Below are positions 56,285-64,000 of a stretch of DNA of 64,000 nucleotides, piece by piece. How positions within the stretch are numbered: position 1 is the stretch's first letter; each line of letters opens with the position of its first letter. The stretch is from Mucilaginibacter sabulilitoris (lineage in GTDB: Bacteria > Bacteroidota > Bacteroidia > Sphingobacteriales > Sphingobacteriaceae): the NCBI RefSeq assembly GCF_034262375.1, contig NZ_CP139558.1, positions 6,944,001 to 7,008,000 on the forward strand, read 5' to 3'. The position numbers and the translations under genes are program-made. The notes under the pieces are model-generated. The model searched no databases and had not been told where the DNA came from. It saw nothing but the letters and a program-made list of their open reading frames with translations.

Positions 56285-56299
56285 TGCACGGCGCTTTTT
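56285..56299 (+). terminator. Right arm of the split fabI terminator
   Basis: TGCACGGCGCTTTTT completes the stem whose left arm is at 54522-54536. With the element present the two arms are 1.75 kb apart and cannot work as a normal terminator. Confidence 0.7.
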
Positions 56300-56316
56300 G
56301 TTAATACCTTGAGTAA

Positions 56317-56730
56317 TTACTGGGCAGAATCAACCAATACTACTTTTACCTTAATATCATCGGCTGGTGCCTGGGCAAGGTGAGATCCATTAGCTCCCTG
56401 GGCAAATATAGTCACTGCTCCTACCTCGCTGGTGTAACTGTACGAAATACCATTATACACCTCAGGAAGTGCTTCATAAGTAACTCCTTTGTCATAGGAA
56501 ATATAAACTAATACCCCACCATTTTCCTGAGCATACTGATCTTGCTCAGGTAAGTCGCTCAAAACTGATGACCATGATTTATTTCCGGCATCATCTGTAT
56601 AAACTTTCCAACCGGTGGTTCCGGTAATGGTATAAATTGCAGTAATGTTAGAAGGAGTAATATACTTTTTAGTACAGGATGTTGCTGCCAGTAATATAGT
56701 GCAGCATACGAGAGTCAAGATTTTTTTCAT
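56317..56730 (-). CDS. Small lipoprotein, unknown
   Basis: 137 residues: lipoprotein signal MKKILTLVCCTILLAATSCTKK (Cys at ~19), then a beta-rich domain (ITAIYTITGTTGWKVYTDDAGNKSWSSVL; YISYDKGVTYEALPEVYNG; AVTIFAQGANGSHL). It looks like a small Ig/immunoglobulin-like fold, similar to other short Bacteroidota lipoproteins. No function known. It converges on the IS and is divergent from the next gene. Confidence 0.6.
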   Translation of the reverse strand: MKKILTLVCCTILLAATSCTKKYITPSNITAIYTITGTTGWKVYTDDAGNKSWSSVLSDLPEQDQYAQENGGVLVYISYDKGVTYEALPEVYNGISYSYTSEVGAVTIFAQGANGSHLAQAPADDIKVKVVLVDSAQ

Positions 56731-56886
56731 AAAGCTATGTTTTGTAATTATTAGATAAGACGCGAATTTCTTAAAAAGGTTTAACGTTTTTTTGTTTATT
56801 TTATTTTTAAGTGCATAAAGGGTGTATTTATATTAAAATAAATAAAAATACTTTTATCAACTAAAATATTAGTTTATATTTAACTA

Positions 56887-58011
56887 ATGCTTAGGTTTTC
56901 ACTTTTATTCATATTATTACTCCCGGCGGTCTGTTTTGCCCAGTTAAAAATCACCGGCAAAATTATAAACGCAGACGATAAGAAACCGGTGGCTAACGCC
57001 AGCGTATTTTTAAATAATGCAAGTACCGGCAATAAAACTGCCGACGATGGGTCATTTATGCTAAGCAATGTAAGGCCGGGCCAGTATGATGTTATCGTAT
57101 CAATTGTGGGTTACGAAACACACAGTCAGCAGTTGTTAGTAAACAACAGCAATATCACCTTATCTGTTATAGCGCTTAAACCTAAAACCATTGAGCTCAA
57201 AGAAGTAAAAATTCAGCCCAATGCCAATTGGGAAAGATATTATGCCCAGTTTAAACGCCAGTTTTTAGGCACAACCGCTAACGCCGCACAATGCCGTATA
57301 TTAAACCCTGACCTGCTTGATTTTGAGTATGACAAAAAAACACATACCCTTGAGGCATCGTCATATGACTTTCTGGAGGTGGAAAACAAGGCTTTGGGTT
57401 ATAAGATTAAATATAAGCTCAACAAATTCAGTTACGACTCCGGCAAAGGCTTTCTTTACTATGAGGGTATATCGGTATTTGAAGATATGAAGGGAAACAA
57501 AGGCAAAATACGCAAATGGAAAAAGCACAGACAAGATGCTTATCTTGGCTCGCCTATGCATTTTTTGCGCAGCATCATCACTAACCAGTTAACATCCCAG
57601 GGGTTTGAGGTGTTCAAACTAATTCGCAAACCAAACCCTGAGTACAAAGGTGGTCTGTTCGACAGTAAGAACAAATACTTACAAACGCTGATCAAACAAC
57701 CGCTTGATTTAAGCGCTTTTGCAAAACGTACCGATAAAGCCGGTTTTTACGCACTTGGCTTTAATGACTGCCTTTATATCATGTACAACAAAAAAAGTAG
57801 CAGTACTCCCGACGATATTTACCGTCCGCTTGATATGCCCGATTACGCGACATCCATTGCCACGCCGGACGAACACGAGGCCTATGCGTTTTTTGATAAC
57901 AACGGTATCATCAGCAATCCGCGCAGTATTATTTTTGAAGGCGATTGGGGAATTTACCGCATGGCCGAGATGCTCCCGGTTGATTATGAACCGCCTGCGC
58001 AGGGTAAGTAA
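56887..58011 (+). CDS. Carboxypeptidase-regulatory-like domain protein, secreted
   Basis: 374 residues: signal peptide (FSLLFILLLPAVCFA), then a CarboxypepD_reg-like domain, LKITGKIINADDKKPVANASVFLNNASTGNKTADDGSFMLSNVRPGQYDVIVSIVGYE (~20-90), as found at the N-terminus of SusC-type receptors. A conserved but unnamed ~250-residue domain follows, with EVKIQPNANWERYYAQFKRQFLG. There is no TonB barrel, so it is not a receptor. Likely periplasmic or surface; role unknown. Confidence 0.7.
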   Translation: MLRFSLLFILLLPAVCFAQLKITGKIINADDKKPVANASVFLNNASTGNKTADDGSFMLSNVRPGQYDVIVSIVGYETHSQQLLVNNSNITLSVIALKPKTIELKEVKIQPNANWERYYAQFKRQFLGTTANAAQCRILNPDLLDFEYDKKTHTLEASSYDFLEVENKALGYKIKYKLNKFSYDSGKGFLYYEGISVFEDMKGNKGKIRKWKKHRQDAYLGSPMHFLRSIITNQLTSQGFEVFKLIRKPNPEYKGGLFDSKNKYLQTLIKQPLDLSAFAKRTDKAGFYALGFNDCLYIMYNKKSSSTPDDIYRPLDMPDYATSIATPDEHEAYAFFDNNGIISNPRSIIFEGDWGIYRMAEMLPVDYEPPAQGK

Positions 58012-58109
58012 CCAGATCTTTGTTTACGTGTGTAGACTAACCGACCATACTTCGATAGGCTCAGACTGACTCCTGGAATCAACATAACACCCTAAACATT
58101 TCAATAAAA

Positions 58110-58132
58110 AAAGACACATGTGATGTGTCTTT
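58110..58132. terminator. Hairpin AAGACACAT / ATGTGTCTT
   Basis: AAAGACACAT and ATGTGTCTTT around a 3-base loop after the plus-strand gene at 56887. T-runs on both sides support a terminator. A related hairpin with core GACGCA-TCACA-TGCGTC follows at 58146-58168 and may be a repeat pair. Confidence 0.6.
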
Positions 58133-58145
58133 ACAATAAAAACGT

Positions 58146-58168
58146 AGAGACGCATCACATGCGTCTCT
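58146..58168. repeat. Hairpin AGAGACGCA / TGCGTCTCT
   Basis: 9-bp perfect stem with loop TCACA. The loop sequence and flanks recall the hairpin just upstream (CACATGTGATGTGTC), so these two may form one dispersed element. Confidence 0.45.
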
Positions 58169-58188
58169 CTTCCCGCGCCTCAAACAAG

Positions 58189-58213
58189 AAAACCCGGCAT
58201 TTGTCCGGGTTTT
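58189..58213. terminator. clpC terminator
   Basis: AAAACCCGG (58189-58197) pairs with CCGGGTTTT (58205-58213) around a 7-base loop, 22 bases after the clpC stop (minus strand) and also suitable for plus-strand transcription. Confidence 0.8.
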
Positions 58214-58234
58214 CTATTTATCCAGAAAGATCAA

Positions 58235-60769
58235 TTATTTTTGTTCTTCCTGTTCAGGCTCTTTGCTTTCGCCTTTTTTGTCGATGATCTTGATCTCATT
58301 GGCTTCTTTGTCATAGTCAACTGACATAATATCGCCTTCGCTCAATTCACCTTTCAGTATTTCTTCGGCAATTGGATCTTCCAGATATTTCTGAATGGCA
58401 CGTTTTAACGGACGTGCACCAAATTGCGAATCATAACCTTTGTCGGCAATAAACTCTTTAGCGGCTTCGGTAAGTTCAATTTTGAAACCTAAACCGTTAA
58501 CACGGCTAAACAAGAAGGCCAACTCAATATCAATAATTTTGAAGATCTCGTCTTTACCTAATGAGTTAAACACAATCACGTCATCAATACGGTTCAAAAA
58601 CTCAGGCGCAAAAGCACGTTTCAAAGCGTTTTCAATAACACCGCGTGAGTGAGTATCGGCCTGCAAAGTTTTTGCATTAGTGCTGAAACCAACACCTTGT
58701 CCAAAATCTTTCAGCTGACGGGCACCAATATTTGATGTCATGATAATGATGGTGTTCCTGAAATCAACCTTACGGCCCAATGAATCGGTCAGCTGTCCTT
58801 CGTCCAATACCTGTAACAGGATATTAAATACGTCCGGGTGAGCTTTCTCAATTTCATCAAGCAATATTACGGCGTAAGGTTTACGGCGTACCTTTTCGGT
58901 TAACTGTCCGCCTTCTTCGTAACCCACGTAGCCCGGAGGCGCTCCTACTAAACGAGATACCGCGAATTTTTCCATGTATTCGCTCATATCAATTTGTATC
59001 AGCGCGTCTTCGGTATCAAACATAAAGCGGGCAAGCTCTTTGGCAAGCTCCGTTTTACCAACACCGGTTGGGCCCAGGAAAATAAACGAACCAATAGGTT
59101 TTTTAGGATCCTTTAAGCCTGCACGTGTACGTTGTATAGCGCGGGTTAACTTTTTAATAGCCTCATCCTGACCAATGATTTTGCTGGCAACAGTATCTGC
59201 CATGTGCAGCAGTTTCTGGCTGTCGGCCTGGCCTACCCTTTGTACAGGTATACCGGTCATCATTGATACCACTTCGGCCACATTATCTTCGGTTACAGTG
59301 TAACGTTTTGATTTTGTTTCGGCTTCCCACAATGCTTTGGCTTGATCAAGCTCTACCAGCAAATTCTTTTCGGTATCGCGTAACTGAGCCGCTTCCTCAT
59401 ATTTCTGGCTGCGAACAACCTTGTTTTTTTCAATCTTTATCTGCTCAATCTTTTGCTCAATATCCAAAATGTTTTGAGGCACGTGGATATTGGTTAAGTG
59501 AACACGTGAGCCCGATTCGTCCAAAGCGTCAATAGCCTTGTCTGGTAAAAACCTATCGGTAATGTAACGGGTGGTTAAGTTAACGCAGGCATTTATTGCT
59601 TCGGGAGTATAGGTTACACCATGGTGCTCTTCGTATTTTTCTTTAATCCTGTTCAGGATCTCGATAGTTTCAACCGGGGTAGCTGGTTCAACCATTACCT
59701 TTTGGAAACGACGGTCAAGCGCGCCATCTTTTTCAATATACTGGCGGTACTCATCCAAAGTGGTTGCGCCAATGCATTGGATTTCGCCCCTTGCCAAAGC
59801 AGGTTTAAACATGTTGGAGGCATCAAGCGAGCCGGAAGCACCACCTGCACCTACTATAGTATGTATCTCATCAATAAATAAAATAACATCAGGTGATTTC
59901 TCCAATTCGTTCATTACCGCTTTCATACGCTCTTCAAACTGGCCGCGATATTTTGTACCGGCAACCAATGAGGCCAAGTCAAGTGTAACTACACGTTTGT
60001 TAAACAACACACGTGATACTTTACGCTGAACAATACGCAGTGCAAGTCCTTCGGCAATGGCCGATTTACCAACACCAGGCTCACCTATTAATATAGGGTT
60101 GTTCTTTTTACGGCGTGATAATATCTGCGAAACCCTTTCTATTTCCTTTTCACGACCAACAATCGGGTCAAGCTTACCATCTTCGGCGGCGCGGGTTAAA
60201 TCGCGGCCAAAGTTGTCAAGCACAGGTGTTTTTGATTTAATGTCCGATACTTTTTTAGGCTGGCTAAATGATTCTTCTTCTTTAAAATCATCATCGCCGC
60301 CTGTTGGTGAACCAGGCATTTCGTCAGTTACATCATTTTTGTGCGATTCTACTTCTCCTTTAAATACTTCGTAGTTTACATTAAACTGTACCAGTATCTG
60401 CGAAGCAATATTATCTTCATCGCGAAGTATGGACAGCAGCAGGTGCTCGGTTCCAATTACATCGCTTTTAAATATCTTGGCTTCAAGATAAGTTATCTTT
60501 AGTACTTTCTCGGCTTGTTTAGTTAATGGGATACTGCCAATATGTACGTTTGTTCCAATAGTTCCTTTTACGGCATCTTCAACGGCGCGGCGCAGTTTTG
60601 CTGTGTCAACGTTCAATCCTTTCAGCAATTTAATTGCAACACCGTCTCCATCCCGGATAAGCCCCAGTAAAAGATGCTCTGTTCCTATATAGTCGTGCCC
60701 CAGGCGTAGTGCCTCTTCCCTGCTATATTGAATAACATCCTTAACCCTCGGCGAAAATTTAGCTTCCAT
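58235..60769 (-). CDS. clpC: ClpC, ATP-dependent Clp protease ATPase subunit
   Basis: 844 residues: two Clp_N repeats (EALRLGHDYIGTEHLLLGLIRDGDG; DVIGTEHLLLSILRDEDN), AAA1 with GEPGVGKSAIAEG and FIDEIHTIVGAG, a UVR motif (YEEAAQLRDTEKNLL), and AAA2 with GPTGVGKTELAKELA. The loop GVGFSTN in AAA2 carries the (I/V/L)GF ClpP-docking motif. The C-terminal tail is charged (KKGESKEPEQEEQK). It unfolds proteins for ClpP and needs adaptors in other phyla. Confidence 0.93.
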   Translation of the reverse strand: MEAKFSPRVKDVIQYSREEALRLGHDYIGTEHLLLGLIRDGDGVAIKLLKGLNVDTAKLRRAVEDAVKGTIGTNVHIGSIPLTKQAEKVLKITYLEAKIFKSDVIGTEHLLLSILRDEDNIASQILVQFNVNYEVFKGEVESHKNDVTDEMPGSPTGGDDDFKEEESFSQPKKVSDIKSKTPVLDNFGRDLTRAAEDGKLDPIVGREKEIERVSQILSRRKKNNPILIGEPGVGKSAIAEGLALRIVQRKVSRVLFNKRVVTLDLASLVAGTKYRGQFEERMKAVMNELEKSPDVILFIDEIHTIVGAGGASGSLDASNMFKPALARGEIQCIGATTLDEYRQYIEKDGALDRRFQKVMVEPATPVETIEILNRIKEKYEEHHGVTYTPEAINACVNLTTRYITDRFLPDKAIDALDESGSRVHLTNIHVPQNILDIEQKIEQIKIEKNKVVRSQKYEEAAQLRDTEKNLLVELDQAKALWEAETKSKRYTVTEDNVAEVVSMMTGIPVQRVGQADSQKLLHMADTVASKIIGQDEAIKKLTRAIQRTRAGLKDPKKPIGSFIFLGPTGVGKTELAKELARFMFDTEDALIQIDMSEYMEKFAVSRLVGAPPGYVGYEEGGQLTEKVRRKPYAVILLDEIEKAHPDVFNILLQVLDEGQLTDSLGRKVDFRNTIIIMTSNIGARQLKDFGQGVGFSTNAKTLQADTHSRGVIENALKRAFAPEFLNRIDDVIVFNSLGKDEIFKIIDIELAFLFSRVNGLGFKIELTEAAKEFIADKGYDSQFGARPLKRAIQKYLEDPIAEEILKGELSEGDIMSVDYDKEANEIKIIDKKGESKEPEQEEQK

Positions 60770-61275
60770 ATATACCTTTCTTATTATGAACGTCCTAATC
60801 TATTAATTTTGTTTTTACAAACCACGACGCTTGACTTAACATTTATCAACAATATTGCCAACATTTAATGGTTTGCAGAAACAGACATTGATATGATACG
60901 CAAGCTATTAAAGTTTAGCTTTATTCAATAATTTTTATCGAAAAACCTACCACCCGGCTTTATTTTTTACAATATACAAACTAAAATACACCTATTTGAT
61001 AGTAAAAACTCAAAATAGTTTAAACATTTCAACAACTATTTATTGCCAGGGCATCAAAACGGGCATTTCGTCACTTTATATGACATTTAGGCATTAATAC
61101 AGGTTTACTCCGCTTATATAGTTATATACGCAAAAATGTGTGTCACAGTTGCCGTAATACACTTGTTTTAACGCAATAATAACATAACAAGTATATATGC
61201 TGTTTTGCTTTAACTTATATTGTATTTTTAAGTGTGCCAAACTGAGCAAGTTTGCTAAACTATTTGCTTTATACC
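60770..61275. other. Long AT-rich gap, no gene seen
   Basis: 506 bases between divergent clpC and the small secreted-protein gene. No RNA gene, repeat or convincing promoter was found. It may carry clpC regulatory sites; no CtsR- or CIRCE-type repeat was recognised. Confidence 0.5.
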
Positions 61276-61791
61276 ATGAAAATCTTAACCCTATTTTTAT
61301 TTACACTCGCCGCCTTAGCCGCCGGCGCGCAAATTAAATCGTCCTCTCTAAACCGAATAAAACCGCCGCTTTATTTTCTTGATTCTGTTAAAGTAAGCAA
61401 TGAATACATAACCTATTTAAATCCGGATGAGATATCTGATGTACATGTTGATAAGAATGAAAAATATCCCAATGGCGCGCTTTTTATCTCCCTTAAGGAC
61501 CATAGTATAGTTGGTAAGCTACTGAAAGATAAGCTCCTGTCATTAAATGATATCCGGAGTGCGAATACAGCAAAGGCCGACAGGCATAAAGCCGTAATTT
61601 ATATTATTGACGATAAACTACTCACCGACACTGCCAACGTGCGCATCCCCGCCATGTTCGTAAAAAATGTAAGTGTGGTAAAAGCTGCCGAAACACCTTA
61701 TTTTAAAACAGCGCTACCTAATGTTTTATTAATGCGGATATCAACCAAGCCACCCCAATTAAGGATCAGGGGCGAGGCCGCCAGCAGGTAA
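61276..61791 (+). CDS. Small secreted protein, unknown
   Basis: 171 residues from the ATG at 61276: signal peptide MKILTLFLFTLAALAAGAQ, then LNRIKPPLYFLDSVKVSNEYITYLNPDEISDVHVDKNEKYPNGALFISLKD. The pattern of LxPxxIxxxxVxKxxxYPxGxxxIxxK resembles the plug-like or TonB-associated short repeats seen in Bacteroidota, but the assignment is weak. A second similar block lies near residues 95-150. An in-frame start at 61252 is not preferred. Confidence 0.55.
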   Translation: MKILTLFLFTLAALAAGAQIKSSSLNRIKPPLYFLDSVKVSNEYITYLNPDEISDVHVDKNEKYPNGALFISLKDHSIVGKLLKDKLLSLNDIRSANTAKADRHKAVIYIIDDKLLTDTANVRIPAMFVKNVSVVKAAETPYFKTALPNVLLMRISTKPPQLRIRGEAASR

Positions 61792-61892
61792 TTATTTTGC
61801 TACCAAATTAATTTAACGGCTTTTACCCTTTTTCGCATTGCATTAATTATCCTTTTAATAGATATTTGCCTCTCTACTAATTATACTACCAA

Positions 61893-63575
61893 ATGGCAGA
61901 CGAAAAGATCATATTTTCAATGGCTGGGGTTAGCAAAGTCTATCCTCCCCAAAAAACAGTTTTAAAAAATATTTACCTGTCCTTTTTTTACGGTGCCAAA
62001 ATTGGGGTTATCGGTTTAAACGGTTCGGGTAAATCGTCCTTATTAAAAATTATAGCAGGCATTGATAAAACCAATATAGGCGAAGTTGTTTTTTCACCGG
62101 GTTACACTGTTGGTTACCTGAGCCAGGAACCCGAGCTTGACCCGGAAAAAACCGTGCGCGAAGTGGTGGAAGAAGGCGTTGCCGAAACTACTGCCTTATT
62201 AAAAGAGTACGAAGAGATAAACGAAAAATTCGGCCTGGAAGAATATTATAGCGATGCCGATAAAATGGATAAACTGATGTCGCGCCAGGGTGAGCTGCAG
62301 GATCAGATAGATGCCGTGAACGCCTGGGAGCTTGATACCAAACTGGAACGCGCCATGGATGCGCTACGCTGCCCCGAACCGGATACTAAAATTTCGGTAC
62401 TATCGGGCGGTGAGCGCCGTCGGGTGGCACTTTGCCGTTTATTATTAAAAGAGCCTGATGTTTTACTGCTTGATGAGCCTACCAATCACCTGGATGCCGA
62501 ATCAATTGATTGGCTGGAGCAGCATTTACAGCAATATAAAGGTACTGTTATAGCCGTAACGCACGACCGTTACTTCCTTGACAATGTTGCAGGCTGGATC
62601 CTGGAACTTGACCGTGGCGAAGGCATTCCTTGGAAAGGCAACTACTCTTCATGGCTTGACCAAAAGGCCAAACGCCTGGCGCAGGAAGAAAAAAGCGAAA
62701 GCAAACGTCAGAAAACCCTGGAGCGTGAGCTGGAATGGGTGCGCATGGGCCCTAAAGGTCGCCACGCCAAATCAAAGGCCCGCTTAGGCAACTATGAAAA
62801 ACTGGCATCTGAAGAAACTAAGGAACGCGAAGAAAAACTGGAACTGTTTATTCCACCGGGCCCGCGTTTGGGTAATGTGGTGATTGAAGCTAACAACGTA
62901 AGCAAGTCTTATGGCGATAAATTGTTGTTCGATAACCTGAGCTTCTCTTTGCCGCCGGCAGGTATTGTGGGCATCATCGGGCCAAACGGTGCGGGTAAAA
63001 CCACCCTGTTCCGCCTTATTACCGGGCAAGACAAGCCAGATTCGGGCACTTTCCGCGTTGGCGAAACCGTTGCCCTTGGCTACGTTGACCAGATGCATGA
63101 TGACCTTGACCCTAACAAATCTGTTTGGGAAAACGTAACCGGCGGCCTGGAAACCATTATGGTAGGCAACCGTCCGCTTAACTCGCGTGCTTATGTATCC
63201 AAATTCAACTTTAACGGTGCCGATCAGCAGAAAAAAGTAGGTGTGCTGTCGGGTGGTGAACGTAACCGCGTACACTTGTCCATCACGCTTAAAAAAGGAT
63301 CGAACGTATTGCTGCTGGATGAGCCCACCAACGATATTGACGTAAATACCCTGCGTTCACTGGAAGAAGCTTTGGAAAACTTTGGCGGCTGCGCGGTAGT
63401 GATCAGCCACGACCGCTGGTTCCTCGACCGTATATGTACTCACATCCTGGCGTTTGAAGGCAACTCACAGGTTTACTTTTTTGAAGGTAACTACTCCGAC
63501 TACGAGGAAAACCGCAAAAAACGACTTGGTGATGTGGCACCAAAAAGAATTAAGTATAAAAAGCTGACAGTGTAA
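61893..63575 (+). CDS. ettA: Energy-dependent translational throttle protein EttA (ABC-F)
   Basis: 560 residues, two ABC domains without membrane parts. First: GLNGSGKSSLL, LSGGERRRVAL, LLLDEPTNHLDAESIDWLE. Linker/arm: ELEWVRMGPKGRHAKSKARLGNYEKL. Second: GPNGAGKTTLFRL, LSGGERNRVHL, LLLDEPTNDIDV. EttA binds the ribosomal E site and gates the first peptide bond according to the ATP/ADP ratio. Length is close to the E. coli protein. Monocistronic. Confidence 0.92.
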   Translation: MADEKIIFSMAGVSKVYPPQKTVLKNIYLSFFYGAKIGVIGLNGSGKSSLLKIIAGIDKTNIGEVVFSPGYTVGYLSQEPELDPEKTVREVVEEGVAETTALLKEYEEINEKFGLEEYYSDADKMDKLMSRQGELQDQIDAVNAWELDTKLERAMDALRCPEPDTKISVLSGGERRRVALCRLLLKEPDVLLLDEPTNHLDAESIDWLEQHLQQYKGTVIAVTHDRYFLDNVAGWILELDRGEGIPWKGNYSSWLDQKAKRLAQEEKSESKRQKTLERELEWVRMGPKGRHAKSKARLGNYEKLASEETKEREEKLELFIPPGPRLGNVVIEANNVSKSYGDKLLFDNLSFSLPPAGIVGIIGPNGAGKTTLFRLITGQDKPDSGTFRVGETVALGYVDQMHDDLDPNKSVWENVTGGLETIMVGNRPLNSRAYVSKFNFNGADQQKKVGVLSGGERNRVHLSITLKKGSNVLLLDEPTNDIDVNTLRSLEEALENFGGCAVVISHDRWFLDRICTHILAFEGNSQVYFFEGNYSDYEENRKKRLGDVAPKRIKYKKLTV

Positions 63576-63887
63576 GAAGTCAAAGCCATCTATAAACGGC
63601 GAAGCCTTCATGAGCACCCAAAAATAGCTTATCGCGAATAATCTCCCCCCTGAAGGGAAGAGACTTTTTATATACCGCGCGTCATTGCTTCATACCTCGC
63701 AATGGCGCGTTTTTATTTAATTTTTCTGTACCCTCTTTGCGGCAAAGCCAAAGGAGGGTGATCCAGCGAAGCGCAGATCGGGTGAGTCAAGGGGCGCGAG
63801 CACTCTGTAACGTTCGCGATTGCTTCGTTCCTCGCAATGACATGATTAGATTCTTTTCCCCGTCAACAGATAAGCTTCAGACCAAAG
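63576..63887. repeat. Repeat-rich tail region of the window
   Basis: No credible gene. It holds TCTCCCCCCTGAAGGGAAGA (~63640), GTCATTGCTTCATACCTCGCAATGG (~63681) and a diverged ACCCTCTTTGCGGCAAAGCC / CCAGCGAAGCGCAG unit (~63728-63786), followed by GCGATTGCTTCGTTCCTCGCAATGACA (~63817). These belong to three repeat families also seen at 3.4-3.6 kb, 26.4 kb and 28.6 kb. A plus-strand ORF through them is repeat-derived. Confidence 0.6.
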
Positions 63888-64000
63888 CAGGCAGAACTTG
63901 TTGGACTTGTGCGGCTGCATGGGCATAGCAAGTTTTTGCTGTAGCGAGGGCCTGTGCGAACGAAGTTGGGCAAAATAATTGCAGCCCGAGGTTCTGCCTG
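63888..64000. repeat. Long nested inverted repeat at window edge
   Basis: CAGGCAGAAC (63888-63897) is the exact inverse complement of the last ten bases (63991-64000); inside, GGCTGCA (63913-63919) pairs with TGCAGCC (63980-63986). It may be part of a structured RNA or mobile element continuing past the window. Confidence 0.45.

Larger units (their letters stand above)
54534..56287 (-). mobile_element. IS1182-like insertion sequence with 9-bp target duplication
   Basis: The element spans 54543-56278 (1736 bp). Terminal inverted repeats GAGGGCACTGAAAAAGT (54543-54559) and ACTTTTTCAGTGCCCTC (56262-56278) are exact. GCAAATTGC flanks both ends (54534-54542, 56279-56287) as a direct repeat. One transposase gene fills it. 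The element is complete and the gene uninterrupted, so it may still be active. Confidence 0.85.

Noticed and set aside
63737..63928. Plus-strand 63-residue frame
   Set aside because: Composed of repeat sequence; no conserved features.
63888..64000. Integron attC site
   Set aside because: The outer arms GTTCTGC do not fit the GTTRRRY core, and no integrase or cassette is seen.

Overview
The window looks like chromosomal DNA of a Bacteroidota bacterium of the Sphingobacteriaceae, most probably Mucilaginibacter or a close relative (inference from gene content; no search was run). The signs are promoters of the Bacteroidota type (TTTG, 18-20 bp, TAnnTTTG), near absence of Shine-Dalgarno leaders although the 16S anti-SD is intact, the conserved neighbourhood bamD-rpoZ-coaBC-DUF4835-recN, Bacteroidota-type lipoproteins, and many dispersed palindromic intergenic repeats.

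Layout. 1-3.3 kb: plus-strand housekeeping genes (NUDIX end, acyltransferase, YkuK-like RNase H fold, sulfurtransferase, SRPBCC). 3.7-12.3 kb: minus-strand block with a tandemly duplicated esterase plus outer-membrane-barrel module, an acyltransferase-3 protein, a YhcC-type radical SAM protein and an NHL lipoprotein. 12.5-16.9 kb: a short oxidoreductase/hydrolase/NTF2 run, a 25-residue-repeat secreted protein and a chagasin-like inhibitor. 17.2-22.3 kb: a CqsA-type autoinducer synthase divergent from a fused isobutyryl-CoA mutase. 22.4-29.8 kb: small envelope proteins, M23 peptidase, aldo/keto reductase, MscS channel, acyl-ACP desaturase. 29.8-38.0 kb: a GH5 glucanase divergent from an apparent operon of histidine kinase, BcsB-like protein, glycosyltransferase 2 with a GspE_N-type N-terminus, and a polytopic membrane protein: a probable synthase-dependent exopolysaccharide locus. 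38.3-39.0 kb: an AT-rich HNH-like gene. 39.1-45.2 kb: a complete rRNA operon on the minus strand (16S-tRNA-Ile-tRNA-Ala-23S-5S) with three tandem promoters. 45.6-54.5 kb: bamD, rpoZ, coaBC, DUF4835, a BlaI/M56 pair, recN, fabI. 54.5-56.3 kb: an IS1182-like element inserted in the loop of the fabI terminator. 56.3-64 kb: lipoprotein, carboxypeptidase-regulatory-like protein, clpC, small secreted protein, ettA, then repeats.

Most notable observations. (1) A palindromic repeat that is otherwise intergenic in this window also lies in frame inside the mutase gene (two full-length copies and one half copy). A related repeat lies in recN, and another copy supplies the stop codon of the radical SAM gene. 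(2) A CqsA-like alpha-hydroxyketone synthase occurs in a Bacteroidota genome, with an operator-like inverted repeat over its predicted promoter. (3) The polysaccharide synthase carries a GspE_N/MshEN-like domain rather than PilZ. (4) The IS copy sits in a terminator loop. (5) A BlaI/M56 module with two 16-bp dyads splits a core gene cluster. (6) Several promoters lie so close to the start codon that leaderless transcripts are expected.

All family assignments come from reading motifs by eye. Coordinates of RNA ends are approximate to a few bases.
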